This document shows, piece after piece, positions 37,176 through 49,184 of a stretch of 64,000 nt of DNA. Position 1 is the first letter of the stretch; every line of letters begins with the position of its first letter. Both the position numbers and the translations under genes were made by a program. Below the pieces are notes generated by a model. It was given only the letters and a program-made list of their open reading frames with translations. It ran no database searches and had not been told where the DNA came from. Location of the stretch: positions 558,001-622,000 of the forward strand of contig JANUWF010002356.1 of the NCBI GenBank assembly GCA_026120185.1, written 5' to 3'. The DNA is from Voacanga thouarsii (taxonomy: Eukaryota; Streptophyta; Magnoliopsida; Gentianales; Apocynaceae).

Positions 37176-40100
37176 GTTGAAGATGAAGTAGTATGCCATA
37201 AGAAGCCTCCAGCTCCAGTCTCATCACCTTATCTCCAGTCGGAGACCATCCCATTCTTCTTCCTCTCAAACGACGATCAACTGGAACACTACACTCGGCG
37301 GCCGCAGCTGCAGTTCGTCGGAAAGTGATGGCCTCGGCTACTACTGCATCTTCTTCCACTCATTCTGGTCATAGCCTTACCAAGGATAAGATCACTGTAT
37401 TGTTCCGAAACTGTATCAAATTTGCCTTACAAAATGTAAAGCAATTCCCCTCTATCTAAGAGTAAAATTATAGAAATACTCTTATTTTGATATATATAGA
37501 AATACTCTTATCTATCTCTTATTTTGTTAATGTACTCTTTACTTGGTATGGTATTGTAGAAGATAAACCAAAAGAACACCTGGGAGCTGAAGCTTATCGA
37601 TCACTTAAGCGAGATAATCAAGGCAGAAATAGAAGCTGATACAGAGATAAATTTTGAAAAGGTTCGTATTCATATCGTTGCTGTTCTTTACCCTGGGGTG
37701 TAATATATTTTTTATTTTTTTACGAAATAATGCCGGCAATAATAAAGTAGAGCTTTTGACTAATCGGACATTTTTGAATTATTGCTATGCAGGCAAGTTG
37801 TATGCTAGAAGCTGGTGTGAAAATATATTCCTTCAGGGTGGATGCTGTGCATTCTCAGGCATCTAAGTTGCTTGCTCAGATTGTTACCGGTTTTTCTTCT
37901 CATTCCAAATTTGGAACGTCTCTAAAGGGAATGGCTCCTCTCGAATACTCATGTAATTGGACATCTTTATTGTGTAATAACTGTATGGGAACACGTCATT
38001 TCGTAGTAATCCATATGCATATAATTCACCCACATCATCTTACATTTTTCTCTTAACTACCTCACTAGTGGAAATCCTTTTTCTATCTCAATCATCAAGG
38101 ATAACTACTGTTGATATGGTGTGTTTTTATGCAAATAAGGGAGATCCACAAGTTTCGTTAGGATTGGAGACGAGCCTTTCCCATCTTTGAGAGGCTAGAA
38201 ATTACTTGTTTAAGCTTATAGTTAAGCCTTTGCAAAATTTGATTTGGCTATCATGATTCTCTAGTAGAAAGTGTATTCCTTTTAATGATTTGCAGCGGAG
38301 GATTGGGTGCTGTATATCTTGATTCATTTTTCATTCAACTGTCTATTAGGTTTTACTTTAGCAATTCAAAGCATTGGAATGTATTGATTCACAGTATAAA
38401 GAGAACAAAGAGTGGATTAGCTTGAGGGATAGTAGAGAACAAGAAAAGAATTCACAATAAAGCTATCCATTACTTCATGAATCATGCAATATTAAATATT
38501 TTGTCTCTCATTCATAGGGTTCACATGTATCATGCCTGCTACCTTGTTACCTAGAATCGTAGAATTATTCATACTAATCACTTTGATGAAACTATGATGG
38601 GTGCAGAAACTATGGAAGCAGTTGACAACTTCGATATTGAAGGTGAAAATAACTCCGAGAAAGATGGAGACCAAGGTTGTTAGTTAATTTGATTGAATAA
38701 CTAAAGTAAACTGACTAAGCCTGACTCATGAAACACAAACTCATTGTAGTTGTTTTGCAGATTTCAACTGTGGTAACAGTGGAGCGATCTTTTGAAACTC
38801 TCCATATGAGGAAGCCTGATGGTAATGTCATTCAGATTACTTTGTGAAATGCTATGTACTTCTAATCAATGAACAGTTTCCATGTTTCTGATAATTCTGG
38901 TTTTTCGGCTACATTTGTAGTCGAGCTTGATTATCATCAGAAATCAATCCCATTTGATGATGGTGGCATAAAGGGACTCTTATTATATAGCCTTGGTGTT
39001 TATGGAAATTGTAGAGTGCTTTTAGATTCCATAGAAGACCCAAGCATTTGTATATCAGGGTCCAAACAAGCACCAAATTTGGATACTATTGACCTGTCTT
39101 TGGGGTTTGAAATTTCCGTAATTTGAATATTTCGCTTGTATCATATGAGTCATTTGTTACATCTGTTGTGAATTTTCCTTGTTCTATTCTCAGAAGACAT
39201 TGTGCACATGATAATCAACATGCACAGGAAGAACAAGATTACTCCAACTCTCAGCACCATAATTTCTCAATATCACAGGCATAATCTTTGCTGCTTAAAT
39301 CCATTCAATGGAAGTCCAAAATCAGCAGCAAGAGCTGACGTAGTTGATGAGGATAATATTTAGCCAGATGGTAATTGGTCGTCCTACTTTGAAGGGCTTC
39401 TTGTTCGTATGATTCAGAGACAAATGTTGTCAAAGAGCACTTAATCTTAGAAGACCCCACTCCTCTAAGTCATTATAAGGTACTGGTGCTTGCTCTGTTC
39501 TATGTGATATAACAAAGTCAAAACAATACTGCATAGAAAAGATTCTTGAAAGTTGCTCCTAGTGCCAAGTCCCAAATATTTTGCATGTCCTGCTTTAAGA
39601 GGAACAAAAATAGAAAACGATGAGGATTTTGGCCATGCGATAAATGGTTTGTTTTTTGTTTTTAGGGAAATAATTCTTACACGGTATGCCAACCTGAGGT
39701 CAATGGAAAATATGAAAAATTTACTTCATGCTTGTTACAAGGCCTGGAATTCCCTTCAAAACAGAACACATGGAAAGACACTGATCACTGGAAGTACCAG
39801 AATCCCAAAGATTTGTATTGGAGAAGGAAGACCTTGGCCTAAGATATACAATCACTTTGTGTTCACTTGCTGTGAGGGCTTCTCATATTGACTCTGATGT
39901 CTTATCTATAGGTTCAGAAGAGGTTTCTGCTACAAAACGGAGATCAGATTCCAAAGTAGAGAGATCAAAGAAAAATGACTTGACATACAATGATATTTAT
40001 TTCACTTCTTTTCTGGGTGAAGATTTGTCTTGTATCTTTGCTCCCCCCAGAAATCCAAAGTCACTTCTGCTTCCTATAGATAAAGACTCTTTCCATAACG

Positions 40101-42290
40101 GACTTCCTGAAGATTGTTGCTGTCATCCTGAAGATCTATTAAAACTGTTTCTCTGTCGAAATATGAAGGCGTTTGTTTATCTACTCAGATAGTTATGAAG
40201 TGTCTGTTCTGTTGAGATCCCTTGGCTGGCATTTCCTCCATTTTAAATGGCAAGTTTGTATTCAACCTAGCTCTAGCACAATAAATTTGTCTAAATTAAC
40301 ATGTATGTCTCTTAGTGTAGGCTTCTCCATACTTGTTACACTGGAATATTCTTATTGATAAATTGACACTTACTTTATTGCAGTTCTTTGAGAAATAACA
40401 TGTATGTCTTTTAGTGTAGGCTTCTTCATACTTGTTACACTGGAATATTCTTATTGATAAATTGACACTTACTTTATTGCAGTTCTTAGAGAAATAACAT
40501 GTATGTCTTTTAGTGTAGGCTTCTTCATACTTGTTACACTGGAATATTCTTATTGATAAATTGACACTTACTTTATTGCAGTTCTTTGAGAAAAGACAGG
40601 TGGATCCACCAGGTTTGTGAAACCTCCTTGTTCTTTGATAAATTGATGAAACCTGTTTCTCTATGTTGAATGAAAATTTGCCTTGCTAGTATTTGACGTG
40701 CTGCTTCCAATTAGGACAATGAATTTGAAATGTGGGAAGTAGCATTTTAACTGTTCAAGTTTATAACTAGGATCTTTTATCATGTTGTTGGCAAACACAA
40801 CCGTGTAACTTTAGTTGCTATATTCTAGACAATAACTCAAGGCAGCAAAGCACTAGTTTGAATGATGAAGCATCAATGTGGGACAATGAAAATGGATATG
40901 AAGGGCCACATAATGAGGAGTATGTTGAGAGTCATTTGGAAGAGTCTCCTCCGCTTGTTTCTCAGCCTTGTCAGGTTTGTTTCTGCTCTCGAAGTACAAT
41001 ACTAATTTGTGCCTTCTGCTGTTATGGTTGACCAAAATTTGCACAGGCAAGTTTTCCCCATGGTAATAGAGTCCATTTAGATCAGTTTTTCTCTATAGCC
41101 AACTTGGCTTCATCCCACAACGTAAGAATCGAAACAAAACCTTAGTTTCCAAGATGGTGCATCTTTTAATATAACATTATGGACTGGACTTTTATTTAAT
41201 ACGTATATAGGATTTTGCATCTGAAATGAACAGCTTTTTGAGTTGCATAATCATTTCTGATTTTAACAATTGAAGGTCCTGCAGGGTGAAGTTCAGTATG
41301 ACAATTGACAAGTCTCCTAAACAAACTGATGTGCATATTCTGAAGAAAACTCTTTGGGATTGCATACAAGAATCTAGACAAATGCCTCAACTGGTGAGAT
41401 CATCAACATATTTCAGCATAATTTCTGGACGTGTGACATAAGATTTTAGAGGTTAAGCTTCATTTAGCTATTAGATTACCCTTGCAAAAGACATATCATT
41501 GTTCCAGCATTCTTGTCAGGTCATCTGTCAATAAAATCCCTGTGAGATCTTTTGTTATTATCATGGAAAATTAAATGTTGACATTGTAGATGAATTCGGA
41601 AAGCATGTCTCAATTCATTCGAGGTATATATTTGATGCCCTTTAAGCACGTTAAAGAATGCAGACAAACATAAGATGATGCAATGACCTGGATATTTAGA
41701 ACAAATACATTTAGGTAATAGTTACATTAGCTGGAGCATCACAGGATACTTTTGGGTGAAAAATAAACTAGGTGGGCTTTTACTCTTCACAAAATATGTA
41801 TTTTCTGTAAACTAATTAGCAGTTACCTTGATATAATTCATACTAGTAACAGTTAGCCAATTCCTGGATATTAAGACTTCGTCTGCAGAACAATCTCTTC
41901 GCCAGAAGAGTGCTTTTTTTTTATTACTTAAAGCTTGCAAATCGCTTGCATTTGTGTTTGAGCTTGGAAGCTGGATATGGAATGCGAAATACCCCTTGGT
42001 AGATGTCTGTGTTGGTAATAGATACCCCACGAAATGATCAGCATTGATGTGATCCGAGCATATTTTCTCTTTCTATGGATTATCTCTTGCTTCCAGGTTA
42101 GAAAGGATCAAATATCTTTCAAAGATGTTTTAGCTACTTTTCCAGCAGCGACAATATGGGACATTATTTCTCCTCATCTCTGTTTTATCTGCTTGTTGCA
42201 TTAAGCAAGTAAGCACAGTTTATGCGTCAAAGGTAACCCCAACTTGGATGATCTGACCATACTTACCTCCTTGTGCAAACATGTCTTAAC
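37176..42290 (+). pseudogene. Condensin complex subunit 2 (CAP-H / Barren) pseudogene
   Basis: CAP-H is the kleisin subunit of condensin I, needed for mitotic chromosome compaction. Collinear exon-like pieces match plant CAP-H: FFFLSNDDQLE near 37255, KINQKNTWELKLIDHLSEII (37561 on), LEAGVKIYSFRVDAVHSQA (from about 37805), DDGGIKGLLLYSLGVYGNCR (near 38960), DHWKYQNPK (near 39785), IFAPPRNPKSLLLP (near 40040), then CVKGNPNLDD-type C-terminal sequence near 42220. Introns are retained, so this is a duplicated genomic copy, not a retrocopy. Breaks: a frame shift in the first exon leading to TGA at 37326-37328, an in-frame TAG at about 39361, further shifts near 39410 and 39840, and a triplicated exon border at 40298-40594. 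It cannot encode full CAP-H. A heavily re-spliced transcript cannot be excluded. Confidence 0.85.
40298..40594 (+). repeat. Three tandem 99-bp copies of an intron-exon junction
   Basis: Units 40298-40396, 40397-40495 and 40496-40594 are nearly identical. Each contains a splice-acceptor-like TTTATTGCAG followed by TTCTT and AGAGAAA- or GAGAAA-type sequence, so a CAP-H intron 3' end and the first bases of the next exon have been triplicated. The first unit is the most diverged (CTCTTAG against CTTTTAG). Confidence 0.95.
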
Positions 42291-42758
42291 TGATCCAAAC
42301 TTCGTAGAAGTGTCACTTATCATTATTAAGCATACCCCCTGGAGGACATGAAAGGCCAAGCTTTCTGTTTTTTTAGTCAGTTCTGCTCTATTTTGTGTAT
42401 TATAGTGCTGCTTGCTACAAGTGTATAAAATTGAGAAGTTAACAGCATCCTTTTTGTAGTAAGTTCTGCTTTATTTTGTTTTCACGGGGACAAAGTTTGA
42501 ACACAAATTTGGAGTAGTCTCCAGCTCCCTTCTAGTTGTTCTACAACGTTTTACAGGATCTAATCTTATTTAAGCAATAGAAAATCTGGCATTTCATTGA
42601 ATAGGGAGAAAATAATGTGAAATTTTGATTAATTGAAGGTACTTATTTTTTTCTGCCTTACATGCAATTTTTAATATCTAATAATAATAATGACCACATA
42701 AAGTTTGGTAGATATTTTTAGTCAGGGGAAAGGACTGCCAAATGTCTAGCAACAACAT

Positions 42759-42775
42759 CCCCCCCCCCCCCCCCA
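42759..42775. repeat. Poly-C tract
   Basis: Run of about 16 cytosines followed by an AAATA repeat, downstream of the CAP-H pseudogene. Long homopolymers are often assembly-uncertain. Confidence 0.8.
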
Positions 42776-42895
42776 AACACAAATAAATAAATAAAGTCCT
42801 TTGATATGGATTCCAACTCAAGTCTTTCTAAAAGTGTCTCTATGTAGAAGGGTGACATCAAACGGTTGCTAAAATTGAGCCTGCAGGGTTGTGAA

Positions 42896-43499
42896 TAGAG
42901 CTGTATTCGAACGCGGACGAATCGAGCATCATATTTTCAAGCTCGAGTTCGAATATAATCGAACGCTGTTCTAGTTCGTTCGTTTATTATTCGAGCTCGA
43001 GTTCGTGTTCGAGTTCGTTCGATTATTGTTTGATAATGTTCGAGTTCGTTTAAGTTCGAGTTTAAAAAACTCGATTAACGTTCGAGTTCGAATTGTTCGA
43101 GTTCGTTTATTTTATATTTTTTATTTTAAAATTTATAAAAATAATAATTCAAATTTTAATTAAAAATAATTGAATATTATAATATTAAATAAATATATAA
43201 TAATATTATTAATATTAATATTAATATTATAATTATAATATAAGATTTATTCTTAATAAATCTTAATATTATAAAATATAAATAAAATAATTAATAAAAT
43301 ATAATTAATTTAAATATATATATAATATGTTCGCGAACGTTCGAATATGTTCGTGAACATATTCGAGTTCGTTCGTTTATTATTTGAGCTTGAGTTCGTG
43401 TTCGAGTTTGTTCGTTTATTAAACAAACGAGTCTTATTCGAACACGAATTAGCTCGAACGAGACTTTGTTCGTAAACGTTCGGTTCGTTTACAGTTCTA
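42896..43499. mobile_element. hAT-like MITE, 604 bp
   Basis: Left end TAGAGCTGTATTCGAAC and the reverse complement of the right end TAGAACTGTAAACGAAC are terminal inverted repeats. Flanking 8-bp sequences GTTGTGAA and GTACTGAA match at 6 of 8 positions, fitting a hAT target duplication. Subterminal zones are dense in TTCGAG/CTCGAA words; the centre is AT-rich and non-coding. A strongly decayed relative is at 8180-9215. Confidence 0.8.
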
Positions 43500-43904
43500 G
43501 TACTGAAGGAATTGAAGTACCAGAACACAATTTCCTCAATCTCATAGCTGCCGTCGATTTGAATAAACTCAACAAGGGATGGATATCCTCTAATCCTGAC
43601 CGCTTACTTGTTTCAACCCGTGCGCAGACATCAAATCAGGTGTCATTTATCGATGCTTTTTGTCTATTCACGTAGAGCGTGTAAGTGGGGCAAAAGTTTG
43701 TCGTTTAGATTTATTTTTTATTTAAGAAAAAGAAAGGGACTAGAGGGCCTATATTTAATTAAAAATATTTATTTTAAAGATAAATATAAGTAAAAGAAAA
43801 AGATTAATTATGATATTTTTATATTAATTAAAATATTTATATTCATACAAAATATAAATTAATACTTTATTTTTTTCTTCTATAAAATACAATAAATATT
43901 TATT

Positions 43905-44256
43905 TGTTATGAATTATTGGAACCTCCATTAATTAATGGAGGTTCCACTAATTATGGATTTATGTGAATTATTAGAAGATTTTTATGGATGTTCACCATT
44001 TAGTGGAGACACCATTAATTGAGATTAGTTGAAGATGATGTATGCCATGATGTATTCCACTAATTAGAGTTCTATAAATAGAGCTATTCTCTAAGCTTGT
44101 AATACACCATCATTTTGTGAAAGAAAGATTAGAGAAAGAATTGTGAGAGAAAGAAAGAGAGAAGTTTGAAGAGAAATTTTTGTGCAAAGAATAATTAGAA
44201 TTTTCTTAGTGTGTAGTGTGTAGATTTTATTCTAACACTACCCTAATTTTATAACA
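43905..44256 (+). repeat. 5' LTR of copia-3
   Basis: Starts TGTTATGAATT and ends TTTATAACA, with the same TATAAATA box. It is followed by CGTTATCAGCACGAG as in copia-2. Confidence 0.94.
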
Positions 44257-44875
44257 CGTTATCAGCACGAGTCTCTGCCGTTATTAAAGCCAGAAGACAG
44301 GTACGCATTTATTGATCTCGCTAAATTCGAATTTGTAACCCTTAATATTTCTAAAAAAAATTATATGTCATACAAAAATGCATCTAAATGCTAAAAAAAA
44401 GTAGATCTATATGTCATATGGATAAAAAGAAAGATTTGACCACCTGAAGATGGTCGTACTACCCACTGCACGGTATGAATGGTTGCACATGAAGTTGCAA
44501 GATTGTAAAATCGTGAACTTCGTGATGTATAAAACTACATCTTAGTTAAAAATTTTACGGAGAAAAAGTTACTGATGAAGTTATATTGGAGAAGTCATTC
44601 TCCACTTTTCATGTTCTACAGTAACAATATCGAGAAAAATGGTATCCAAAATTGACAGCTTTAACATGAGTTATTATTGAGAAATCATGAAGCCAGATGA
44701 ACTGGCTCAACAGCACTCCCAGAAGTGAATGCTGTTGGCTCCAGCAGAAGCCATCGTTATAGTCGTAGTTGTGGCAGTGGCCGTGGTTATGGTCATGGAC
44801 ACACTCGATATTTCCCTTATCACAGAGAAATACTGACCACCTGAAGTGGAACAGAAAAGATAATAAGGGAAAAAG
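44257..44875 (+). pseudogene. copia-3 gag remnant
   Basis: Fragments align with copia-2 gag (for example around TGGTCGTACTACCCACTGCA) but with many deletions and stops. There is no open frame. The zinc-knuckle end is missing because the captured segment begins here. Confidence 0.8.
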
Positions 44876-44918
44876 ATATTTCCATTAATAATAAGCATCA
44901 CATCTTTTATTCATATCA

Positions 44919-46258
44919 TTAGTGTTCATATGAACTTGAGGATACATGCTTATAGTTGCTCTTTTGTAATTGAGCTGACAAATGTAAGATGAAGGTTTGT
45001 AATTGTTCTTTTTCAATATTTACATTAGAGGAAAACAAACAATTAGTAATTATGGACTTCAACTCCTCTTTTTCTACATCCTCCTCCTTTTCTTTCCCCT
45101 TTGAGCCAGCATCGAGACTAGTAACAAAATTAGCCGTAAAATTACTGCGAAATGAGTCTTGAGATTTTATGATCTCCTTAAGTTTATTATAATTAAATTT
45201 CTTATTATATTTGGCCTTGAAGCATGCTTGTCTCAATTTCTGTGTTTGGTCCTCTAACTGCGTATTAGGACTTTCTTCCACCAACTGTTTTTCACATTCC
45301 AGTATCGCAATGGCTTCTTTCAACTTCTTCTCAGCCATATGTCCTCCTTCTTCTTTATTTTGCATCTCCTGTAAATCGAAGTGATATCATCGGTTATTTA
45401 CTTATAAATATTTCATAGTTTCATACTTGCAAATTATAAGTATGTATGAGAGAGAACTTGGACATTCTTGATTATGGTCTCTAAGTTCACCAATTTCCTG
45501 TGAGGCCATCGACGAATTCCTAACTCCCTACATCTTTTCTTTAGACGGGTTATGCCAATATTCAGTTCTTTGGCTGCGCTCTTGATTAGTAGGTAAAAGT
45601 ACTGCGAAATTGTTTCTCTTGATAGTGTTTGGGAGTTATTGCCTTTCTTTTCTCTCTGCCTCTTAATCATCTTCTTCTCCCTACGAATTTTGTCTGCAAT
45701 AATATCTTGAACTTCAATATTATGCATTTCATGAGTACTTACTCCGACTTCGTTGCCAAGACCACTCATTATTTCTCTTAGAAAAAGAAAATAATATCAG
45801 TAAAGGTAATACCATTCAAAATCCATGTTTAAATGTATAATAACCTGGAAACATATTCTGACTTTGTTCAAAATCCATTAGAGAGTAGAAAGGATCATGC
45901 ACAAGCATATCCTCATTCAAAGGAATAGCATCAAGAGGAACAGTATCAAAAGCAGTCTCTTGTAGGGGCAGATCAACTTGGTCCAAAGCAATATGTTCAA
46001 AACTTCCACTGATTTACATAAAAAACAAACCAAAAGAGAGTTTAATTTCATTATCAAGCATACTAAAAACAAATGGAATCCCTCAAAGGTATCTCACCTG
46101 AAATTAGGAGGAAGCGGTTGGTTTGGAAATGAAAACATATCAAAATCTTCTGCGTTCGAATTAGGCAGAAGCGGTTGGTTTGGAAAGGAAAATACATCAT
46201 CTGCTGCAGAAACTGAGTCAAAATTTGACCATGTCTCAAATGAATTACGAGTCTTCAT
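44919..46258 (-). CDS. RWP-RK domain (RKD-like) transcription factor inside copia-3, 363 aa
   Basis: RKD proteins are plant DNA-binding regulators of egg-cell and germline identity. Four exons read on the minus strand: 46258-46098, 46008-45845, 45774-45458 and 45368-44919. They join in frame over 1092 nt with GT-AG introns and no stop. Residues about 155-210 form the RWP-RK domain, with SRETISQYFYLLIKSAAKEL, RLKKRCRELGIRRWPHRK (core RWPHRK at 197-202) and a basic run before it. The N-terminus has two FPNQPL repeats and acidic sequence. The C-terminal exon is Lys/Glu-rich, likely coiled-coil, ending SSSSYEH. The gene lies antisense within the retrotransposon, replacing protease and integrase. 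About 245 bp of its own upstream DNA, with a TA run at 46321-46347, came along. The intact frame argues for recent capture or function. Expression is unknown. Confidence 0.78.
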
Positions 46259-46503
46259 ATCTACTTTGTGATTTTTGTTTTTGATGTTTACTAATGACTA
46301 ATAACTGAGATATATATCGATACATGTATATATATATATATATATATCTGTATGAGAAAGAAGAAGAGGTCGATGGTAGGTAGAGGGTCGGAGGAGAAGA
46401 AAAGACAAGAGAGGAAGAGGAAAAGTCGGTACCGGGAAGAGTGAAAAAAAAAAGAGATATTTTTCTTGACATTTCCTGCTTGTCATCATTTTTTTATATT
46501 TCT

Positions 46504-48700
46504 TTTCTTATTCTCTTGTGAAATCATTATTCCCTAAATTAGGAGGAGAACAGAAACAGTACAAGAAAGATCGTGATTGGACAATATCATTAAATTATCT
46601 TGATCCGCATACAAGCGCGTGTGAACTTGAAGTTCAAAAGATAATTTATTTGTAAAGCATTGCAAATCAAATGCCAGACGCTTTTGTTGACTTTAGAAGA
46701 GTAACAAAATCGCATATGCCAGCTATAAATGCTCCTATTGTAATTGAAGTTCCAACAGAACAAAAGATTTTACATATAGCTGCTGAGCCAAAAGCATGCC
46801 AGAAGCATGGCCGACCTCTTGGTTCTAAAGATAAAAATCCTCGAAAGAAAAGAGGATTAACTGATCCGTAAGATCATATTGAAGAAAAGAATGATAAAGA
46901 CCAAGAGATAACCGATGACAAAGAACCGTAAGTTGATGAAAGTAACACCGAAATTTCTATCAATTATACTACTTCCAGTAGAAGTTGGAATCGGATAGAA
47001 ACCGTTATTGATAATATATTTGCATACAATATATCTCTTAATGTTACACAGATAATGATGATCCCGAACCAATATCAATTGATGAATGTCGGCATAGAAA
47101 AGATTGGTCGCAATGGAAAGATGCGATTCAATCGAAGTTAAATGCACCGACAAAACGTGAAGTCTTCGGACCGCAATCCGAACACCGTAAGGTGTAAAAC
47201 CCGTTGGCTACAAATGGATATTTGTGCGAAAGCACAATGAAAATAGTGAAATCGTTCGATATAAAGCGCGATTAGTAGTCCAAGATTTTTCACAAAGACC
47301 AGGTATTGATTATGATGAAACTTATTCTCCCGTTGTTGATGCTATTACACTCCGATATCTTATCAGCTTAGCAAGACATGAAAAGATAGATATGCGCCTA
47401 TTAGATGTTGTCACTCGCTACTTGTATGGAAATTTAGAAAATGATGTTTACATGAAAATCCTCGAAGGATTTCATATGCCCGAAGCATATAAACATTATC
47501 CTCGTGAAAATTACTCCATCAAGTTGCGTAAATCATTATATGGCCTCGAAGCAACTGGGCGCATGTGGTTCACACGTCTTAGTGAATATTTATTGAAAGC
47601 GGGATTTAAAAATGACCAGGTATGTCCATGTGTTTTTATTAAGAAATCTGGTTCTAAATTTGTGATATTAGCTATATATGTTGATGATATTAATCTTATT
47701 GGAACTCCTGAAGAGCTCCAAGAAACAATTGATTATTTAAAAAGAGAATTCAAATCAAGGATTTTGGTAAAACCAAATTTTGCCTTGATTTACAAATTGA
47801 ACATCTGGAGAGTGGAACATTTATTCATCAATCAACATATACAAAGAAAAGTGCTAAAAAGATTTTACATGGACAAAGCACATCCATTGAGTATTCCAAT
47901 GATCGTCCGATCATTAAATGTGGATAAAGATCCTTTCCGACCTCAAGAAAATGATGAAGAACTCCTTGGTCCCGAAGTACCATATCTCAAAGGCAATTGG
48001 TGCATTGATGTATCTTGCTAATAACACACGACCCGATATTGCTTTTGCTGTCAATTTATTAGCAAGATTTAGTTCTTCACCAACACGACGACATTGGAAT
48101 GGAATTAAACAAGTCCTTCGATATCTCCAAGGTACAATTGATCTCGGATTATTTTATTCAAATAAAACCAATCCAACATTGATAGGTTATGCAGATGTCG
48201 GTTATTTATCTCGATCCACATAAAGCACGTTCTCAAACGGGCTATCTATTTACATGTGGAAATACCGCTATATCATGGCGTTCTACGAAACAATCTATAG
48301 CAGCCTACTTCTTCAAATCATGCCGAAATTATAGCCATTCATGAAGCAAGTCGAGAATGTGTATGGCTAAGATCCATGATTCATTATATCCGAGAAAGTT
48401 GTGGATTATCATCAATCAAAGATATTCCAACTCCTCTTTATGAAGACAATGCAGCTTGCATAGCTCAATTACGAGGAGGATATATTAAAGGAGATCGGAC
48501 AAAACATATTTCACCAAAATTCTTCTTTACTCATGAACTCCGTAAGAAATGTGAAATTGATGTGCTACAAATTCGGTCATGTGATAACCTCGCAGATATT
48601 TTCACGAAGACTTTACCGACTCGCAACATTTGAGAAGTTGAGATATAAAATCGGTATGCGTCGGTTTAAAGATTTAAAGGAATCATCTCATCGTGGGGAG
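46504..48700 (+). pseudogene. copia-3 reverse transcriptase / RNase H remnant
   Basis: Resumes collinearity with copia-2 at the segment just before RT. The RT is open from 47224 through the active-site YVDD (near 47680) to about 47750, where a lost base shifts the frame (EFEIKDFGK in copia-2 becomes EFKSRILVK). RNase H follows in pieces (YEDNAACIAQLRGG near 48440, THELRKKCEID near 48530). Earlier stops occur at about 46650, 46868 and 47196. No complete protein is possible. Confidence 0.88.
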
Positions 48701-48827
48701 TAATAAATGGACATATAGAATAGTGTACTTTTTTTCCTTCACTAGATTTTTTTCCCACTCGGGTTTTTATCTAGTAAGGTTTTAACGAGGCATATTCTTT
48801 ATGTATGGATGGACATCCAAGGGGGAG

Positions 48828-49179
48828 TGTTATGAATTATTGGAATCTCCATTAATTAGTGGAGGCTCCACTAATTATGGATTTATGTGAATTATTAGAA
48901 GATTTTTATGGATGTCCACCATTTAGTGGAGATACCATTAATTGAGATTAGTTGAAGATGATGTATGCCATGATGTATTCCACTAATTAGAGCTCTATAA
49001 ATAGAGCTATTCTCTAAGCTTGTAATACACCATCATTTTGTGAAAGAAAGATTAGAGAAAGAATTGTGAGAGAAAGAAAGAGAGAAGTTTGAAGAGAAAT
49101 TTTTGTGCAAAGAATAGTTAGAATTTTCTTAGTGTGTAGTGTGTAGATTTTATTCTAACACTACCCTAATTTTATAACA
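48828..49179 (+). repeat. 3' LTR of copia-3
   Basis: Same length as the 5' LTR; preceded by the polypurine tract AAGGGGGAG. Confidence 0.94.
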
Positions 49180-49184
49180 TTATT

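Larger units (their letters stand above)
43905..49179 (+). mobile_element. Ty1/copia element (copia-3) carrying a captured RWP-RK gene
   Basis: Same family as copia-2. LTRs 43905-44256 and 48828-49179 (352 bp each) differ at 7 sites by eye, all transitions. The TSD TTATT is present on both sides (43900-43904 and 49180-49184). The PBS region and polypurine tract match those of copia-2. Inside, similarity to copia-2 stops near 44876, within gag, and resumes near 46503, in the region after integrase. The roughly 1.65 kb that would encode the gag zinc knuckle, protease and integrase is replaced by about 1.63 kb unrelated to copia, holding an RKD-like gene on the opposite strand. The element therefore lacks protease and integrase, and any movement would need proteins from a relative such as copia-2. 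Confidence 0.92.

Noticed and set aside
40298..40594. The 99-bp tandem array as a CRISPR-like or satellite array
   Set aside because: The units are contiguous without spacers, number only three, and derive from the local CAP-H intron-exon border.
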